A DNA stretch of 64,000 nt from Nocardioides sp. JS614. Lineage in GTDB: Bacteria > Actinomycetota > Actinomycetes > Propionibacteriales > Nocardioidaceae. The notes under the pieces are model-generated. The model was not told the DNA's origin. It did not search any database and saw nothing but the letters and a program-made list of their open reading frames with translations. Below, piece after piece: positions 25,205 to 33,893 of this stretch. The stretch spans positions 4,154,001 through 4,218,000 of the forward strand of contig NC_008699.1 of the NCBI RefSeq assembly GCF_000015265.1, written 5' to 3'. Position 1 is the first letter of the stretch; the number at the start of each line of letters is the position of its first letter. Made by a program: the position numbers and the translations under genes.

Positions 25205-25768
25205 TCAGAAGCTGACCTGGGGCGCCTGCTCGTGGCCGTCCGGGGCGTCGTAGAAGTCGCGCTTGTGCACGCCGGCCACGCCGGTGAAGAACATCCACGG
25301 GATGGTCTGGGTCAGCTTGTTCAGGGTCGCCACGGCGTCGTTGTAGTACTGCCGGGCGAAGGAGATCTGGTTCTCGGTCTCGGCCAGCTGCTGCTGGAGG
25401 TCGAGGAAGTTCTGGTTCGCCTTGAGGTCCGGGTAGGCCTCGGCGACGGCGTTCAGGTTGACCAGCGCGCCCTGGAGCCGGGCGTCCGCGGCGGCCTTGG
25501 CGGCGACGTCGTCGCCCTTGGCCGCGGCCTGCACGCCGGTCCGCGCCGCGGTCACCTCCTCGAACACGCCCTTCTCGTGCGCGGCGTACCCCTTGACGGT
25601 CTCGACCAGGTTGGGGATCAGGTCGGCGCGCCGGGTGAGCTGGACGTCGATGCCGCCGAGCGCCTCCTGGGCCCCGATGTCGGTGGTGCGCAGCTTGTTG
25701 AAGCCGACGACGCCGAAGGCGACCAGGGCGACGAGCACCACGACGATGACGATGATGGCGATGAGCAT
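25205..25768 (-). CDS. lemA: LemA family protein
   Basis: Membrane-anchored 187-aa protein with one N-terminal transmembrane helix (LIAIIVIVVVLVALVAFGVV) followed by the LemA helical domain. Typical signatures are GGIDVQLTRRADLIPNLVETV and AEAYPDLKANQNFLDLQ. Function unknown, but LemA commonly pairs with a TPM or DUF2207 membrane protein, as it does here with the gene immediately upstream (54 bp). The C-terminal tail is Pro/Gln-rich. Confidence 0.92.
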   Translation of the reverse strand: MLIAIIVIVVVLVALVAFGVVGFNKLRTTDIGAQEALGGIDVQLTRRADLIPNLVETVKGYAAHEKGVFEEVTAARTGVQAAAKGDDVAAKAAADARLQGALVNLNAVAEAYPDLKANQNFLDLQQQLAETENQISFARQYYNDAVATLNKLTQTIPWMFFTGVAGVHKRDFYDAPDGHEQAPQVSF

Positions 25769-25821
25769 GTGAACTCCTCAGAACACGGGTGGGTACAGGT
25801 GGACGTGGGATGGTCGGTCGG

Positions 25822-27576
25822 TCACCAGGAGCCGCCGCCCCCGCCGCCGCCTCCGCCGCCACCCGAGAACCCGCCGCCGCCCGAGGACGACGACTTCTGG
25901 GTGGCCTCGTAGGAGGAGATCGCGGAGCTGACGGTGGAGTGGAAGTCGTCGACCATCGACGAGGCCACCGAGCCGGTGTAGGCGCCCGCGTACGCGGGAC
26001 CGAGGTACGACGGGACCGGCGGCTCGGCGCCCATCTCGGTGCGGTACTTGCCCGCCCACTCCTCGGCGCACCCGAACGCCACCGCCCAGGGCACGTAGGC
26101 GGTGTAGAACTCCTCGCGTCCGGAGAAGTCGAACCGGTCCTGTGCGGACGGCGTCGCCAGGATCCGGCGGAACCCGCCGGCCCGCGACCAGAGGTCGCGG
26201 CCGGCCTTGGTGCGCCGGGTGCCCGCGCCGGAGGCCGCGAGGGAGGCGCCGAAGACCCCGAAGGCGCCCGGCACCAGCCCCACGATCGACATGTTCAGCG
26301 GGTTCCAGATCGCGATCGCGACCACCGCGGCGAGGCAGAGGCCGATGACCACTCCGCCACCGCCGCCCAGCCCGCTCCTGACCATCAGGCCGGAGGTGGC
26401 GGCCCAGGTCCGGGTGCTCTCCTCGAACGACTCGATCTCGGTCTTGAGCCGCTGACCGGCCGCGACGTCCTTGGGCGCGGCGACGAACGAGGTGCCCGGG
26501 CCGCCGAGCAGGTGTGCCACCCCACTGGTCACGGGATCGAGGCCGGCCCAGCCCGCTGCGCCGTTCTTGTCCGAGATCGTCCACGTGCCGTCGGCGCGGT
26601 CCAGGTCGACGGCACCCTTCTCGGCGGCGTACATGAGGGTGGCGACGTACTGCTCGTCGTCGACCTCCTCGGTGACCAGGTAGGCGGCCTGGGCGGGGCC
26701 GATGCCGTCCGGCGGCGCGTACATCACCGGGAACTGCGGGTCCTTCTCCCTGGCCCGCCGGGCCAGGTGGAAGCCGTAGCCGCCGGCCGCGGCGGCCAGG
26801 ACGAGCACGACGGCCAGCGCGGCCAGGTTGGGCCCGAGCACGGCGTCCAGCGCCGGGCCCCAGGGTCGCTCGTCGCCGGGCGGAGGCGTTGCCAGGTCCA
26901 GGCCCACCTTGACCGTCACGGGGGTGCGCGGGTCGAGCGACGTCGCCCGGATCCGCAGGTCCGCGGTGCCCTCCCCTCGGAGCCGGCAGCCCGTCTCGTC
27001 GGAGCCGACGGCGCACTGGACCCGCTCGGCCGCGGCGGGCAGGTGGACCGTGAGGTCGGCCGAGTCGATGCGCTGGGCCCAGCCGCTGGGGATCAGGTTC
27101 CAGTAGAGCTGGGTGCGGGAGCCGTTGGTGCCCGGCTCCAGGATGCCGGCGATGTCGTAGCGGATCTCGTACACGTGCTCGCCGGGCTCGACGGTCGAGT
27201 CCGGATCGCCGATGCGGGCGACCTTGAACTGGCCACCGCCCTCGTAGGACGTCTCGACCGGGACGTCGGCACCGTCCATCGTGACCTCGATGCCGCGGGG
27301 GATCCGGCGGACGGTGTCCGGGGCCGTCTGGTCGTGGGTGTCCCAGAACCGGAAGATCCCGTGCTTGCCGGGGAACGGGAAGTCGACCGTGAGGGTCTCG
27401 ACGGCCGTCAGGTCGCCCTGGTCGTCCACGTCGAAGTCCGCGACGTACGACGTGATCGTGGTCTCGTCCGACTCGGCGGGTCCCTCGTCGCCGCTCACCC
27501 CGTAGAGCGCCGCGGGGAGCATCAGCACCAGCACCACGACCGCCAGGCCGACCACGGTCCCCACCACACGCTTCAT
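25822..27576 (-). CDS. DUF2207 membrane protein
   Basis: Predicted membrane protein of 584 aa. It has a signal or first helix at about 5-27, an extracellular DUF2207 domain at about 40-235 (FPFPGKHGIFRFWDTHD), a transmembrane helix near 255 (LAALAVVLVLAAAAGGYGF), and further helices around 410-450. The tail is a glycine run with serine and tryptophan (SSSSGGGGFSGGGG onward). The family is of unknown function and is regularly encoded next to lemA. The glycine tail is typical for it. Confidence 0.88.
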   Translation of the reverse strand: MKRVVGTVVGLAVVVLVLMLPAALYGVSGDEGPAESDETTITSYVADFDVDDQGDLTAVETLTVDFPFPGKHGIFRFWDTHDQTAPDTVRRIPRGIEVTMDGADVPVETSYEGGGQFKVARIGDPDSTVEPGEHVYEIRYDIAGILEPGTNGSRTQLYWNLIPSGWAQRIDSADLTVHLPAAAERVQCAVGSDETGCRLRGEGTADLRIRATSLDPRTPVTVKVGLDLATPPPGDERPWGPALDAVLGPNLAALAVVLVLAAAAGGYGFHLARRAREKDPQFPVMYAPPDGIGPAQAAYLVTEEVDDEQYVATLMYAAEKGAVDLDRADGTWTISDKNGAAGWAGLDPVTSGVAHLLGGPGTSFVAAPKDVAAGQRLKTEIESFEESTRTWAATSGLMVRSGLGGGGGVVIGLCLAAVVAIAIWNPLNMSIVGLVPGAFGVFGASLAASGAGTRRTKAGRDLWSRAGGFRRILATPSAQDRFDFSGREEFYTAYVPWAVAFGCAEEWAGKYRTEMGAEPPVPSYLGPAYAGAYTGSVASSMVDDFHSTVSSAISSYEATQKSSSSGGGGFSGGGGGGGGGGGSW

Positions 27577-27660
27577 GGCCCGGAGCCTAGGGGGCGACGG
27601 GACAGCCGCGTCGGAAAACCGCGTGCCGGGTGTCGCCGGCCGCTGGGAGACTGCTCGGCG

Positions 27661-29016
27661 ATGAGCTCGCCGACCCGCCCCGACGCCGACCGCCCGACCC
27701 TCGCCTCCTTCTGGCACGACCTGCCCCGCGAGGGCCGGCTGCTGCTCTCGGTCGTGGTCTTCGAGTTCATCGGCACCGGCCTGGTGCTGCCCTTCCACGT
27801 CGTCTACCTGCACGAGGTGCGCGGCTTCGCGCTCAGCGACGTCGGGCTGCTGCTCGCGCTCCCGCCCCTGATCGGCTTCCTCGTCGTCGGGCCCGGCGGT
27901 ACCGCGATCGACCGGCTCGGCGCGCGCCGGATCCTGATCGGCGCGCTGGTCCTCCAGACCGTCGCGAACGTCACACTCGCGTTCTCGGCGGCGGAGTGGA
28001 TGGCGGCGGGGGGGCTGATGCTCTCCGGCGCGGCGTTCGGGGTGTCGTGGCCGGGGTTCCAGGCCTTCATCGCCGCGGTGGTCCCGGTCGAGCTGCGGCA
28101 GCGCTACTTCGGCGTGAACTTCACGCTGCTCAACCTCGGCATCGGGATCGGCGGCATCGTCGGCGGCGCGTTCGTCGACGTGGACCGGCTGGTCACCTTC
28201 CAGGTCATCTACCTCGGCGACGCGATCAGCTACCTCCCCGCCCTGGTCCTCCTGCTCTGGCCGCTGCGGCTGGTCGCCGGTCGGCCGGTCCACGAGGGCG
28301 GCGCCCCGCCGGCGACGGTGAGCTACCGCGAGGTGATGCGTCGGCCCGCGGTCGCCTCGCTGATGCTGCTCAGCTTCGTGTCGTCGTACGTCGGCTACTC
28401 CCAGCTCAACGCCGGGATGCCGGCGTTCGCGCGCGCGGTGGGCGAGGTCTCGACGCAGGGCCTCGGGCTGGCGTTCGCCGCGAACACCGTGGTGATCGTC
28501 GTGCTCCAGCTGGTCGTGCTCCAGCGGATCGAGGGGCGGCGCCGCACCCGGGTGATCGCGGTGATGTCGGTGGTCTGGGCGTGCTCCTGGGTGCTGCTCG
28601 GCGCCACCGGGCTGGTCTCCGGCACGTGGGGCGCGACGCTCCTGGTCGCCGGCTGCGCGTCGGTGTTCGCGTTCGGCGAGACCCTGCTGCAGCCGACCGT
28701 CCCCGCCCTCGTCAACGAGCTGGCCCCCGACCACCTGCGGGGGCGCTACAACGCGCTCAGCTCCGGGTCCTTCCAGCTCGCCGCGATCATCGCACCGCCG
28801 GTCGCCGGCTACCTCGTCGGCCACGGCCTGGGCAGCGTCTACATCGGCTCGCTCGTCGTCGGCTGCCTGCTCTGCGGCGCGCTGGCGGTCCTGCGGGTCG
28901 AGCCACAGCTGAGCCCCGAGGTCAACGGTGTGCGAGCTCCGGCGCAGGTCACCACGGCCGCGGACGTCACCGTCCCCGTGCCGACGGCCAAGACCCAGTC
29001 CAGCGCCCTGGACTAG
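27661..29016 (+). CDS. MFS transporter
   Basis: Twelve-helix major facilitator protein (451 aa). The loop 2-3 motif region reads GTAIDRLGARRILIG (about 80), and the second-half repeat has ELAPDHLRGRYNAL. It resembles MdtH/YceL-like drug-efflux carriers. Starts at the ATG at 27661, divergent from DUF2207 by 84 bp. The C-terminal 40 residues are a cytoplasmic tail. Palindrome A2 follows 10 bp after the stop. Substrate unknown. Confidence 0.88.
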   Translation: MSSPTRPDADRPTLASFWHDLPREGRLLLSVVVFEFIGTGLVLPFHVVYLHEVRGFALSDVGLLLALPPLIGFLVVGPGGTAIDRLGARRILIGALVLQTVANVTLAFSAAEWMAAGGLMLSGAAFGVSWPGFQAFIAAVVPVELRQRYFGVNFTLLNLGIGIGGIVGGAFVDVDRLVTFQVIYLGDAISYLPALVLLLWPLRLVAGRPVHEGGAPPATVSYREVMRRPAVASLMLLSFVSSYVGYSQLNAGMPAFARAVGEVSTQGLGLAFAANTVVIVVLQLVVLQRIEGRRRTRVIAVMSVVWACSWVLLGATGLVSGTWGATLLVAGCASVFAFGETLLQPTVPALVNELAPDHLRGRYNALSSGSFQLAAIIAPPVAGYLVGHGLGSVYIGSLVVGCLLCGALAVLRVEPQLSPEVNGVRAPAQVTTAADVTVPVPTAKTQSSALD

Positions 29017-29026
29017 TCGCGCCGGT

Positions 29027-29076
29027 GGGTCGTGTGCCTGAGAACGCGCCATGGCGCGTTCTCAGGCACACGACCC
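29027..29076. repeat. Family A palindrome, copy 2
   Basis: Perfect 50-bp palindrome centred on CCATGG. It differs from copies 1 and 3 by a C to A change in one arm matched by G to T in the other, so symmetry is preserved. It lies between the convergent MFS and coxG genes and ends 2 bp from the coxG stop. Confidence 0.9.
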
Positions 29077-29078
29077 GA

Positions 29079-29819
29079 CTATCCCGAGCGGCGAGCGAGC
29101 AGCCGGCGGAGCACCAGCAGCACGACCAGCGCGCCGACCGCCTGCCGCCAGTAGGTCCGCGCCAGCACCGGCAGCACCGTCGCCCCCAGGTCCAGGTGGT
29201 CCTCCCCCGCCGTCGCCGCGGCGACATGCCTCGGCCCCGCCGTCTGCGCCGGCCCCGGCGGCGGGGCCGGCGAAGCGGGGGGTAGTCCCTGACGATTGCG
29301 GGGTTCCTCGGCCTCCGGGACCGCGGAATCGTCAGGGAGTACCGGCGGCGTTTCGGTCTCCGGCGCACCCATGCGCTGCTCGAGGCAGTCGATGAACTGG
29401 CCGAGGAGCTTGTCCGAGACGTCCTGCATGACACCCCGGCCGAACTGCGCGGGCTTGCCGGTGATGGCCAGGTCGGTGACGACCTCGACGTCGGTGCTGT
29501 TCGCGCCGGCCTCCCCACCTGACGGGGCCATGGTCAGCGTGACGGTCGCGCCGGCGGTGCCGTTGCCGCGCTTGTCCTTGCCCTTGGCGTCGACCACGAA
29601 GCGGTGCGCGGCCTCGTCCTTCTCCACGAACGTGCCCGCGCCGTTGTAGACCAGCGCGATCGGGCCGAGCTTGACCTTCACCGAGCCCTGGAAGGTCTGG
29701 TCCTCGACCGAGGTGACCGCCGCGCCGGGGAAGCACTCGGCGACGGAGGCGATGTCGTTGAAGTGCGCCCACGCCTCCTCGATGCCGGTGGGGACGGTGA
29801 ACCGGTGGGTCAGGTCCAT
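29079..29819 (-). CDS. coxG: CoxG-like SRPBCC protein with C-terminal membrane helix
   Basis: Last gene of the cox-like operon; CoxG is thought to anchor or help mature the molybdenum hydroxylase at the membrane. Residues 1-150 form the SRPBCC domain (FNDIASVAECFPGAAV, GKPAQFGRGVMQDVSDKL). A long linker follows, then a transmembrane helix near 220-240 (AVGALVVLLVLRRLLARR). The linker at about 160-180 is the translated family C repeat (VLPDDSAVPEAEEPRNRQG). Length 246 aa. It begins 6 nt after coxM ends, so it is cotranscribed. Confidence 0.85.
   Translation of the reverse strand: MDLTHRFTVPTGIEEAWAHFNDIASVAECFPGAAVTSVEDQTFQGSVKVKLGPIALVYNGAGTFVEKDEAAHRFVVDAKGKDKRGNGTAGATVTLTMAPSGGEAGANSTDVEVVTDLAITGKPAQFGRGVMQDVSDKLLGQFIDCLEQRMGAPETETPPVLPDDSAVPEAEEPRNRQGLPPASPAPPPGPAQTAGPRHVAAATAGEDHLDLGATVLPVLARTYWRQAVGALVVLLVLRRLLARRSG
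29281..29343. repeat. Family C inverted repeat, copy 2, inside coxG
   Basis: Arms GGTAGTCCCTGACGATT and its complement with one mismatch. On the minus strand it is read in a frame where GTA CTC CCT GAC avoids the TGA, so it is translated as part of the CoxG linker. Confidence 0.9.
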
Positions 29820-29825
29820 CGGGCG

Positions 29826-30680
29826 TCAGCCCCCGGCGGCGGCGAGCACCGCCCGACGCGTGATCACGGTGGCCAGGTGCCGCCGGTAGTCGGCGTCCCC
29901 GTTGAGGTCCGAAGGCGGGTTCGTGCCCTCGGTGGCCCGCGCGGCCGCTGCGCGTACGGCGTCCTCGGTCGCGGGCTGGCCGGCCAGGGCCTCCTCGACG
30001 CCACGGGCCCGCAACGGGGTGGACCCCATGTTCGTCAGCCCGATCCGCGCCTCGGCGATGCTGCCTGCATCCATGCGGACCGTGGCGGCGACCGCCACGA
30101 TCGGCCACTGGTGGGCGACCCGGACGAACTTCTCGTAGTGCGCACCCCAGCCGGTGTGCTTGGGGATCCGCACCTCGGTGAGGATCTCGTCCTCGCCGAT
30201 CGCCGTCTCGAACAGGTCCACGAAGAAGTCGTCGGCCGCCACCCGGCGGGCGCCGCCCGGACCCTGGATGACGAACTCGGCGCCCAGCGCCAACGCCGGC
30301 GCCCCGAGATCGCCGGCGGGGTCGGCGTGCGCGAGCGCGCCGCCGAAGGTCCCGCGGTGCCGGATCTGCGCATCCGCGAGGTGCTCCACGGCCCTGCTGA
30401 TCACCGCGGCGTGCTCGGCCACCAGGGGGTCCGCGCCGACCACGGCGTGCGGGGTCATCGCGCCGATCACGATCGCGTCGCCGTCGTCGCGGACCCCGCG
30501 CAGCGACTCGATCCGCCCGAGGTCGATGACCAGCTCCGGCGCGTTGAGCCGCATCCGCAGCACCGGCAGCAGGCTCTGCCCGCCGGCGATGATCTTGGCG
30601 TCGTCGCCGTGCTCGGCCAGCGCCGCGAGCGCGTCCTCGACCGAGGCGGGGGCGACGTAGTCGAACGATGCGGGGATCAT
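29826..30680 (-). CDS. coxM: FAD-binding medium subunit of molybdenum hydroxylase
   Basis: Flavin subunit (284 aa) that takes electrons from the iron-sulfur subunit. FAD-binding signatures are AKIIAGGQSLLPVLRMRL (about 29-46) and HRGTFGGALAHADPAGDL (about 108-125). The length and motifs fit the CO dehydrogenase/xanthine dehydrogenase medium subunit. Its ATG overlaps the TGA of a 19-codon mini-ORF that in turn overlaps the coxL stop, so it is translationally chained to coxL. Confidence 0.92.
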   Translation of the reverse strand: MIPASFDYVAPASVEDALAALAEHGDDAKIIAGGQSLLPVLRMRLNAPELVIDLGRIESLRGVRDDGDAIVIGAMTPHAVVGADPLVAEHAAVISRAVEHLADAQIRHRGTFGGALAHADPAGDLGAPALALGAEFVIQGPGGARRVAADDFFVDLFETAIGEDEILTEVRIPKHTGWGAHYEKFVRVAHQWPIVAVAATVRMDAGSIAEARIGLTNMGSTPLRARGVEEALAGQPATEDAVRAAAARATEGTNPPSDLNGDADYRRHLATVITRRAVLAAAGG

Positions 30681-30736
30681 GCGGGGCCCCCGTTCAGACC
30701 GGAGCGAAGTGAGGATGTGAATGGGGTGGCGATCAT
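30677..30736 (-). CDS. Mini-ORF (19 aa) bridging coxL and coxM
   Basis: A 19-codon frame, MIATPFTSSLRSGLNGGPA-stop. Its ATG overlaps the coxL TGA and its TGA overlaps the coxM ATG, both as ATGA. The sequence resembles the mini-ORFs of the ABC operon at 21312-21499 (Met, ThrPro, LeuArgSer, ProAla-stop; shared DNA CACCCCA, CGCTCC, CCCCGCATGA). Probably a translational bridge. Confidence 0.4.
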   Translation of the reverse strand: MIATPFTSSLRSGLNGGPA

Positions 30737-33240
30737 GCGCCCGCTCCTTCCGTGCTCGAGGTGCCGGGTTGCTCCTGGTTGCCGCTCGCTCCACCGGACT
30801 CGAAGTGCGGCATCGCGGCGCCTTCGGTCGATCCACCCGCACCGGCGCCGGTGATCGCCTTCCACACCCGCTCGGGGGTGCACGGCATCTGGATGTCGTT
30901 GATGCCGAGGTGGCGGACCGCATCGACGACCGCGTTGACCACAGCCGGGGTCGAGGCGATCGTCCCGGCCTCGCCGACGCCCTTGGTGCCGAGCGAGTTG
31001 GTGGTGCTGGGCGAGGTGGTGTGGTCGATCTCGAAGCTGATCGTGTCGGCGGCGGTCGGCAGCAGGTAGTCGACGAACGACCCGGACACCAGCGTCCCGG
31101 CGTCGTCGTACACCGCCTCCTCCCACAGCGCCTGCGCGATGCCCTGCACCAGCCCGCCGTGCACCTGCCCGCTGACGATCAGTGGGTTGATGATCGTGCC
31201 GATGTCGTCGCAGCAGACGTACTTGCGCAGCTTCAGCGCGCCGGTCTCGGTGTCCACCTCGACCGCGCACAGGTGGGTGCCGTGCGGGAAGTTGAAGGCC
31301 ACCGGGTCGTACGTCGCGTCCGAGTCGAGCGAGGCCTCCACGCCGTCGGGCAGGTTGTGGGCGGCGAAGGTCGCGAGCGCGACCTCCCCGATGCCCATCC
31401 CCTGGTCGGTGCCGCGCACCGAGAACCGGCCGCCGGAGAACTCGACGTCGTCCACCGACGCCTCGAGCAGGTGCGCCGCGATCGGCTTCGCCTTCTCGAT
31501 CACCTTGTCGGCGGCCCGGACGATCGCCTCGCCGCCGACGACCAGCGACCGGGAGCCGTAGGTGTCCAGGCCCTTCGGGGCGACCTGGGTGTCGCCGTGG
31601 AGCACCTCGACGTCCTCGAAGGCCACCCCGAGCCGGTCGGCGACGATCTGGCTGAACGCCGTCTCGTGGCCCTGCCCGTGCGCCGAGGTGCCGGTGACGA
31701 CCTCGACCTTGCCGGTGGCGAGCATCCGCACGCTCGCGTGCTCCCACCCGCCGGCGCCGTAGTCGAGCTGCCCGAGGACCCGTGAGGGTGCCAGGCCGCA
31801 CATCTCGGTGAAGGTCGAGACGCCGATCCCCAGCTGCACCGGGTCGCCCGCCTCGCGGCGGCGACGCTGCTCGGCCCGGAGCTCGTCGTACCCGAGCATC
31901 TCCTTGGCGCGCGCGGTGGCGGCCTCGTAGTTGCCGGAGTCGTACTCGAGGCCGGCGACCGTGGTGAACGGGAACTCCTCGTGCTTGATCCAGTTCTTCT
32001 CGCGGATCTCGAGCGGGTCGACGCCGACCTCGGCGGCGAGCTCGTTCATCATCCGCTCGATGGCGTACGTCGCCTCCGGCCGCCCGGCGCCCCGGTAGGC
32101 GTCGGTCCAGGTCTTGTTCGTGAGCACCGTCTGCACCGCGAACCGGTAGGCCGGGAACTTGTAGATCGAGTTGAACATGAACGCCCCGAGCACCGGGACG
32201 CCGCCGCCGACCAGCGACACGTACGCGCCCAGGTCGGCGAGCAGGTCGACCTTGAAGCCGGTGACGGTGCCGTCCTTCTCGGCCGCGAGGGTGAGCTTCT
32301 GCCACTGGTCGCGGCCGTGGTGGCCGGACATCAGGCTCTCGGAGCGGGTCTCGGTGTACTTGGCCGGTTTGCCGAGCCGGCGGGCCACTGCCCAGGTGAT
32401 CCATTCCTCGGGCGTCGTCTGCAGCTTGCCGCCGAAGCCGCCGCCCACGTCGGGCGCGATCACCCGGATCTTGGACTCCGGCACCCCGGTCGTCGCCGCG
32501 AGGGCGAACCGCAGGATGTGCGGGATCTGGGTGGCCGTCCACATCGTCAGCTGCTCGCCGGTCGGGTCGACGACGGTGGACCGCGGCTCCATGAACGCCG
32601 GGATCAGCCGCTGCTGGCGGTACTCCCGCTCGATCACGATGCCGTCGGTGCGGGCCTTCGCGATGGCGTCCTCCACGGAGCCACCGGTGCCGGCCTCGCC
32701 GGAGTCGAAGACCCAGTACGCCGACTTGTTGGTGCCCAGGTCGGGGTGGGCCAGCACGCCCTGCTCACTGCTGGCGGCCGCCGCCTCCTTCAGGTCGAGG
32801 GCCGCCGGGAGCTCGTCGTACTCCACGTCGACGAGCTCGGCGGCGTCGCGGGCCTCGGCGGCGCTGCGCGCGACGACGACGGCGACGATCTCGCCGGCGA
32901 ACGCGACCCGGTCGCTCGGCATCGGGGAGTGCGTCGGCGTGACCTGGTCGGGGGTGATCGGCCAGGCGTTGATGTTCACGCCGAGCGACTCGCCGAGGTC
33001 GGCGCCGGTGAGGACGTCGACGACGTTCGGCGACTGCTTGGCCGCGGCGGTGTCGATCGCGACGATCCGCGCGTGGGCGAACGGGCTGCGCACCATCGCG
33101 AGGTGCACCATGCCCGGCAGCGTCATGTTGTCGGTCCAGCGGGTCCGGCCGGTGATCAGCCGCTGGTCCTCCTTGCGGCGGCGGTCACGGCCGATCTCGC
33201 GCTCGACGGCGTCGGCGGGTCGCTCCTGGGTGGTGCTCAT
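30733..33240 (-). CDS. coxL: Molybdopterin-binding large subunit, form II CO dehydrogenase-like
   Basis: Catalytic subunit (835 aa) of a xanthine dehydrogenase family molybdenum enzyme. The active-site loop reads TDAYRGAGRPEA (about 377-388): AYRGAGR is the form II signature, whereas true CO dehydrogenases (form I) have AYXCSFR. The catalytic Glu lies in GTKGVGEAGTIAS near the C-terminus, and the cofactor-binding GGGFGGKLQTTPEE (about 265) is present. The substrate is therefore likely an N-heterocycle, aldehyde or other compound rather than CO. Overlaps coxS by ATGA and feeds the mini-ORF and coxM. Confidence 0.92.
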   Translation of the reverse strand: MSTTQERPADAVEREIGRDRRRKEDQRLITGRTRWTDNMTLPGMVHLAMVRSPFAHARIVAIDTAAAKQSPNVVDVLTGADLGESLGVNINAWPITPDQVTPTHSPMPSDRVAFAGEIVAVVVARSAAEARDAAELVDVEYDELPAALDLKEAAAASSEQGVLAHPDLGTNKSAYWVFDSGEAGTGGSVEDAIAKARTDGIVIEREYRQQRLIPAFMEPRSTVVDPTGEQLTMWTATQIPHILRFALAATTGVPESKIRVIAPDVGGGFGGKLQTTPEEWITWAVARRLGKPAKYTETRSESLMSGHHGRDQWQKLTLAAEKDGTVTGFKVDLLADLGAYVSLVGGGVPVLGAFMFNSIYKFPAYRFAVQTVLTNKTWTDAYRGAGRPEATYAIERMMNELAAEVGVDPLEIREKNWIKHEEFPFTTVAGLEYDSGNYEAATARAKEMLGYDELRAEQRRRREAGDPVQLGIGVSTFTEMCGLAPSRVLGQLDYGAGGWEHASVRMLATGKVEVVTGTSAHGQGHETAFSQIVADRLGVAFEDVEVLHGDTQVAPKGLDTYGSRSLVVGGEAIVRAADKVIEKAKPIAAHLLEASVDDVEFSGGRFSVRGTDQGMGIGEVALATFAAHNLPDGVEASLDSDATYDPVAFNFPHGTHLCAVEVDTETGALKLRKYVCCDDIGTIINPLIVSGQVHGGLVQGIAQALWEEAVYDDAGTLVSGSFVDYLLPTAADTISFEIDHTTSPSTTNSLGTKGVGEAGTIASTPAVVNAVVDAVRHLGINDIQMPCTPERVWKAITGAGAGGSTEGAAMPHFESGGASGNQEQPGTSSTEGAGA

Positions 33241-33707
33241 GCCGGGGCTCCCTGCCCGCTCGCCTGCTGAACCGCGCGCACGATGTTGTGGTAGCCCGTG
33301 CACCGGCACAGGTTGCCCTCGAGACCCAGGCGGATCTCCTCCTCGGTGGGCTTCGGGTTGTTGTTGAGCAGGTCGACGCTCTGCATGATCATCCCCGGGG
33401 TGCAGAAGCCGCACTGCAGGCCGTGGCACTCCCGGAACGCCTCCTGCACCGGGTGCAGCTGCCCGTCGGTCGCCAGGCCCTCGATGGTGGTGACCTCGGT
33501 GCCGTCCGCCTGGACCGCCAGCACGTTGCAGGACTTCACGCTGATGCCGTCGAGGTGGACCGTGCACGCGCCGCAGTTGCTGGTGTCGCAGCCGATGACG
33601 GTGCCGGTCTTGCCGAGACGCTCGCGCAGGTACTGCACGAGCAGCATGCGCGGTTCGACGTCGTCGGAGACCCGCGCTCCGTCGACGGTGAGGCTGATCC
33701 GGGTCAT
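33237..33707 (-). CDS. coxS: 2Fe-2S small subunit of molybdenum hydroxylase
   Basis: Electron-transfer subunit (156 aa) with two 2Fe-2S clusters. The plant-type cluster uses the cysteines of GCDTSNCGACTVHLDG and of VKSCNVLA (about 39-60). The second cluster uses QCGFCTPGMI and GNLCRCTGYHNI (about 98-140). All eight cysteines are present. First gene of the operon coxS-coxL-mini-ORF-coxM-coxG; its TGA overlaps the coxL ATG. Confidence 0.95.
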   Translation of the reverse strand: MTRISLTVDGARVSDDVEPRMLLVQYLRERLGKTGTVIGCDTSNCGACTVHLDGISVKSCNVLAVQADGTEVTTIEGLATDGQLHPVQEAFRECHGLQCGFCTPGMIMQSVDLLNNNPKPTEEEIRLGLEGNLCRCTGYHNIVRAVQQASGQGAPA

Positions 33708-33762
33708 GACGCTCCTGGGGACGTGGCCGGCGGTGTGGTGCAGGTCACGTTAAGGAGCGAGC

Positions 33763-33781
33763 GGTTGGTCAAGGGTTGGTC
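33763..33781. promoter_or_regulatory. Direct repeat upstream of coxS, possible regulator site
   Basis: GGTTGGTC occurs twice, 11 bp apart start to start (33763 and 33774), 56 bp upstream of the coxS ATG. The face-matched spacing suits an activator site, perhaps for the GAF regulator next door. A weak minus-strand TTGACC and TAACGT pair lies around it. Confidence 0.35.
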
Positions 33782-33893
33782 GGGCCGGCGCAGCTGCTGC
33801 AACCCGCGCGCCCACCGCAACCACACCGTCGAACGATGAGCCCAGGAACGACCCGCGGCCGGCGTGGCGGCGAAGCCGACACGCCAGACGCGG

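Noticed and set aside
30733..33240. CoxL as a true (form I) CO dehydrogenase
   Set aside because: The active-site loop is AYRGAGR, not AYXCSFR.
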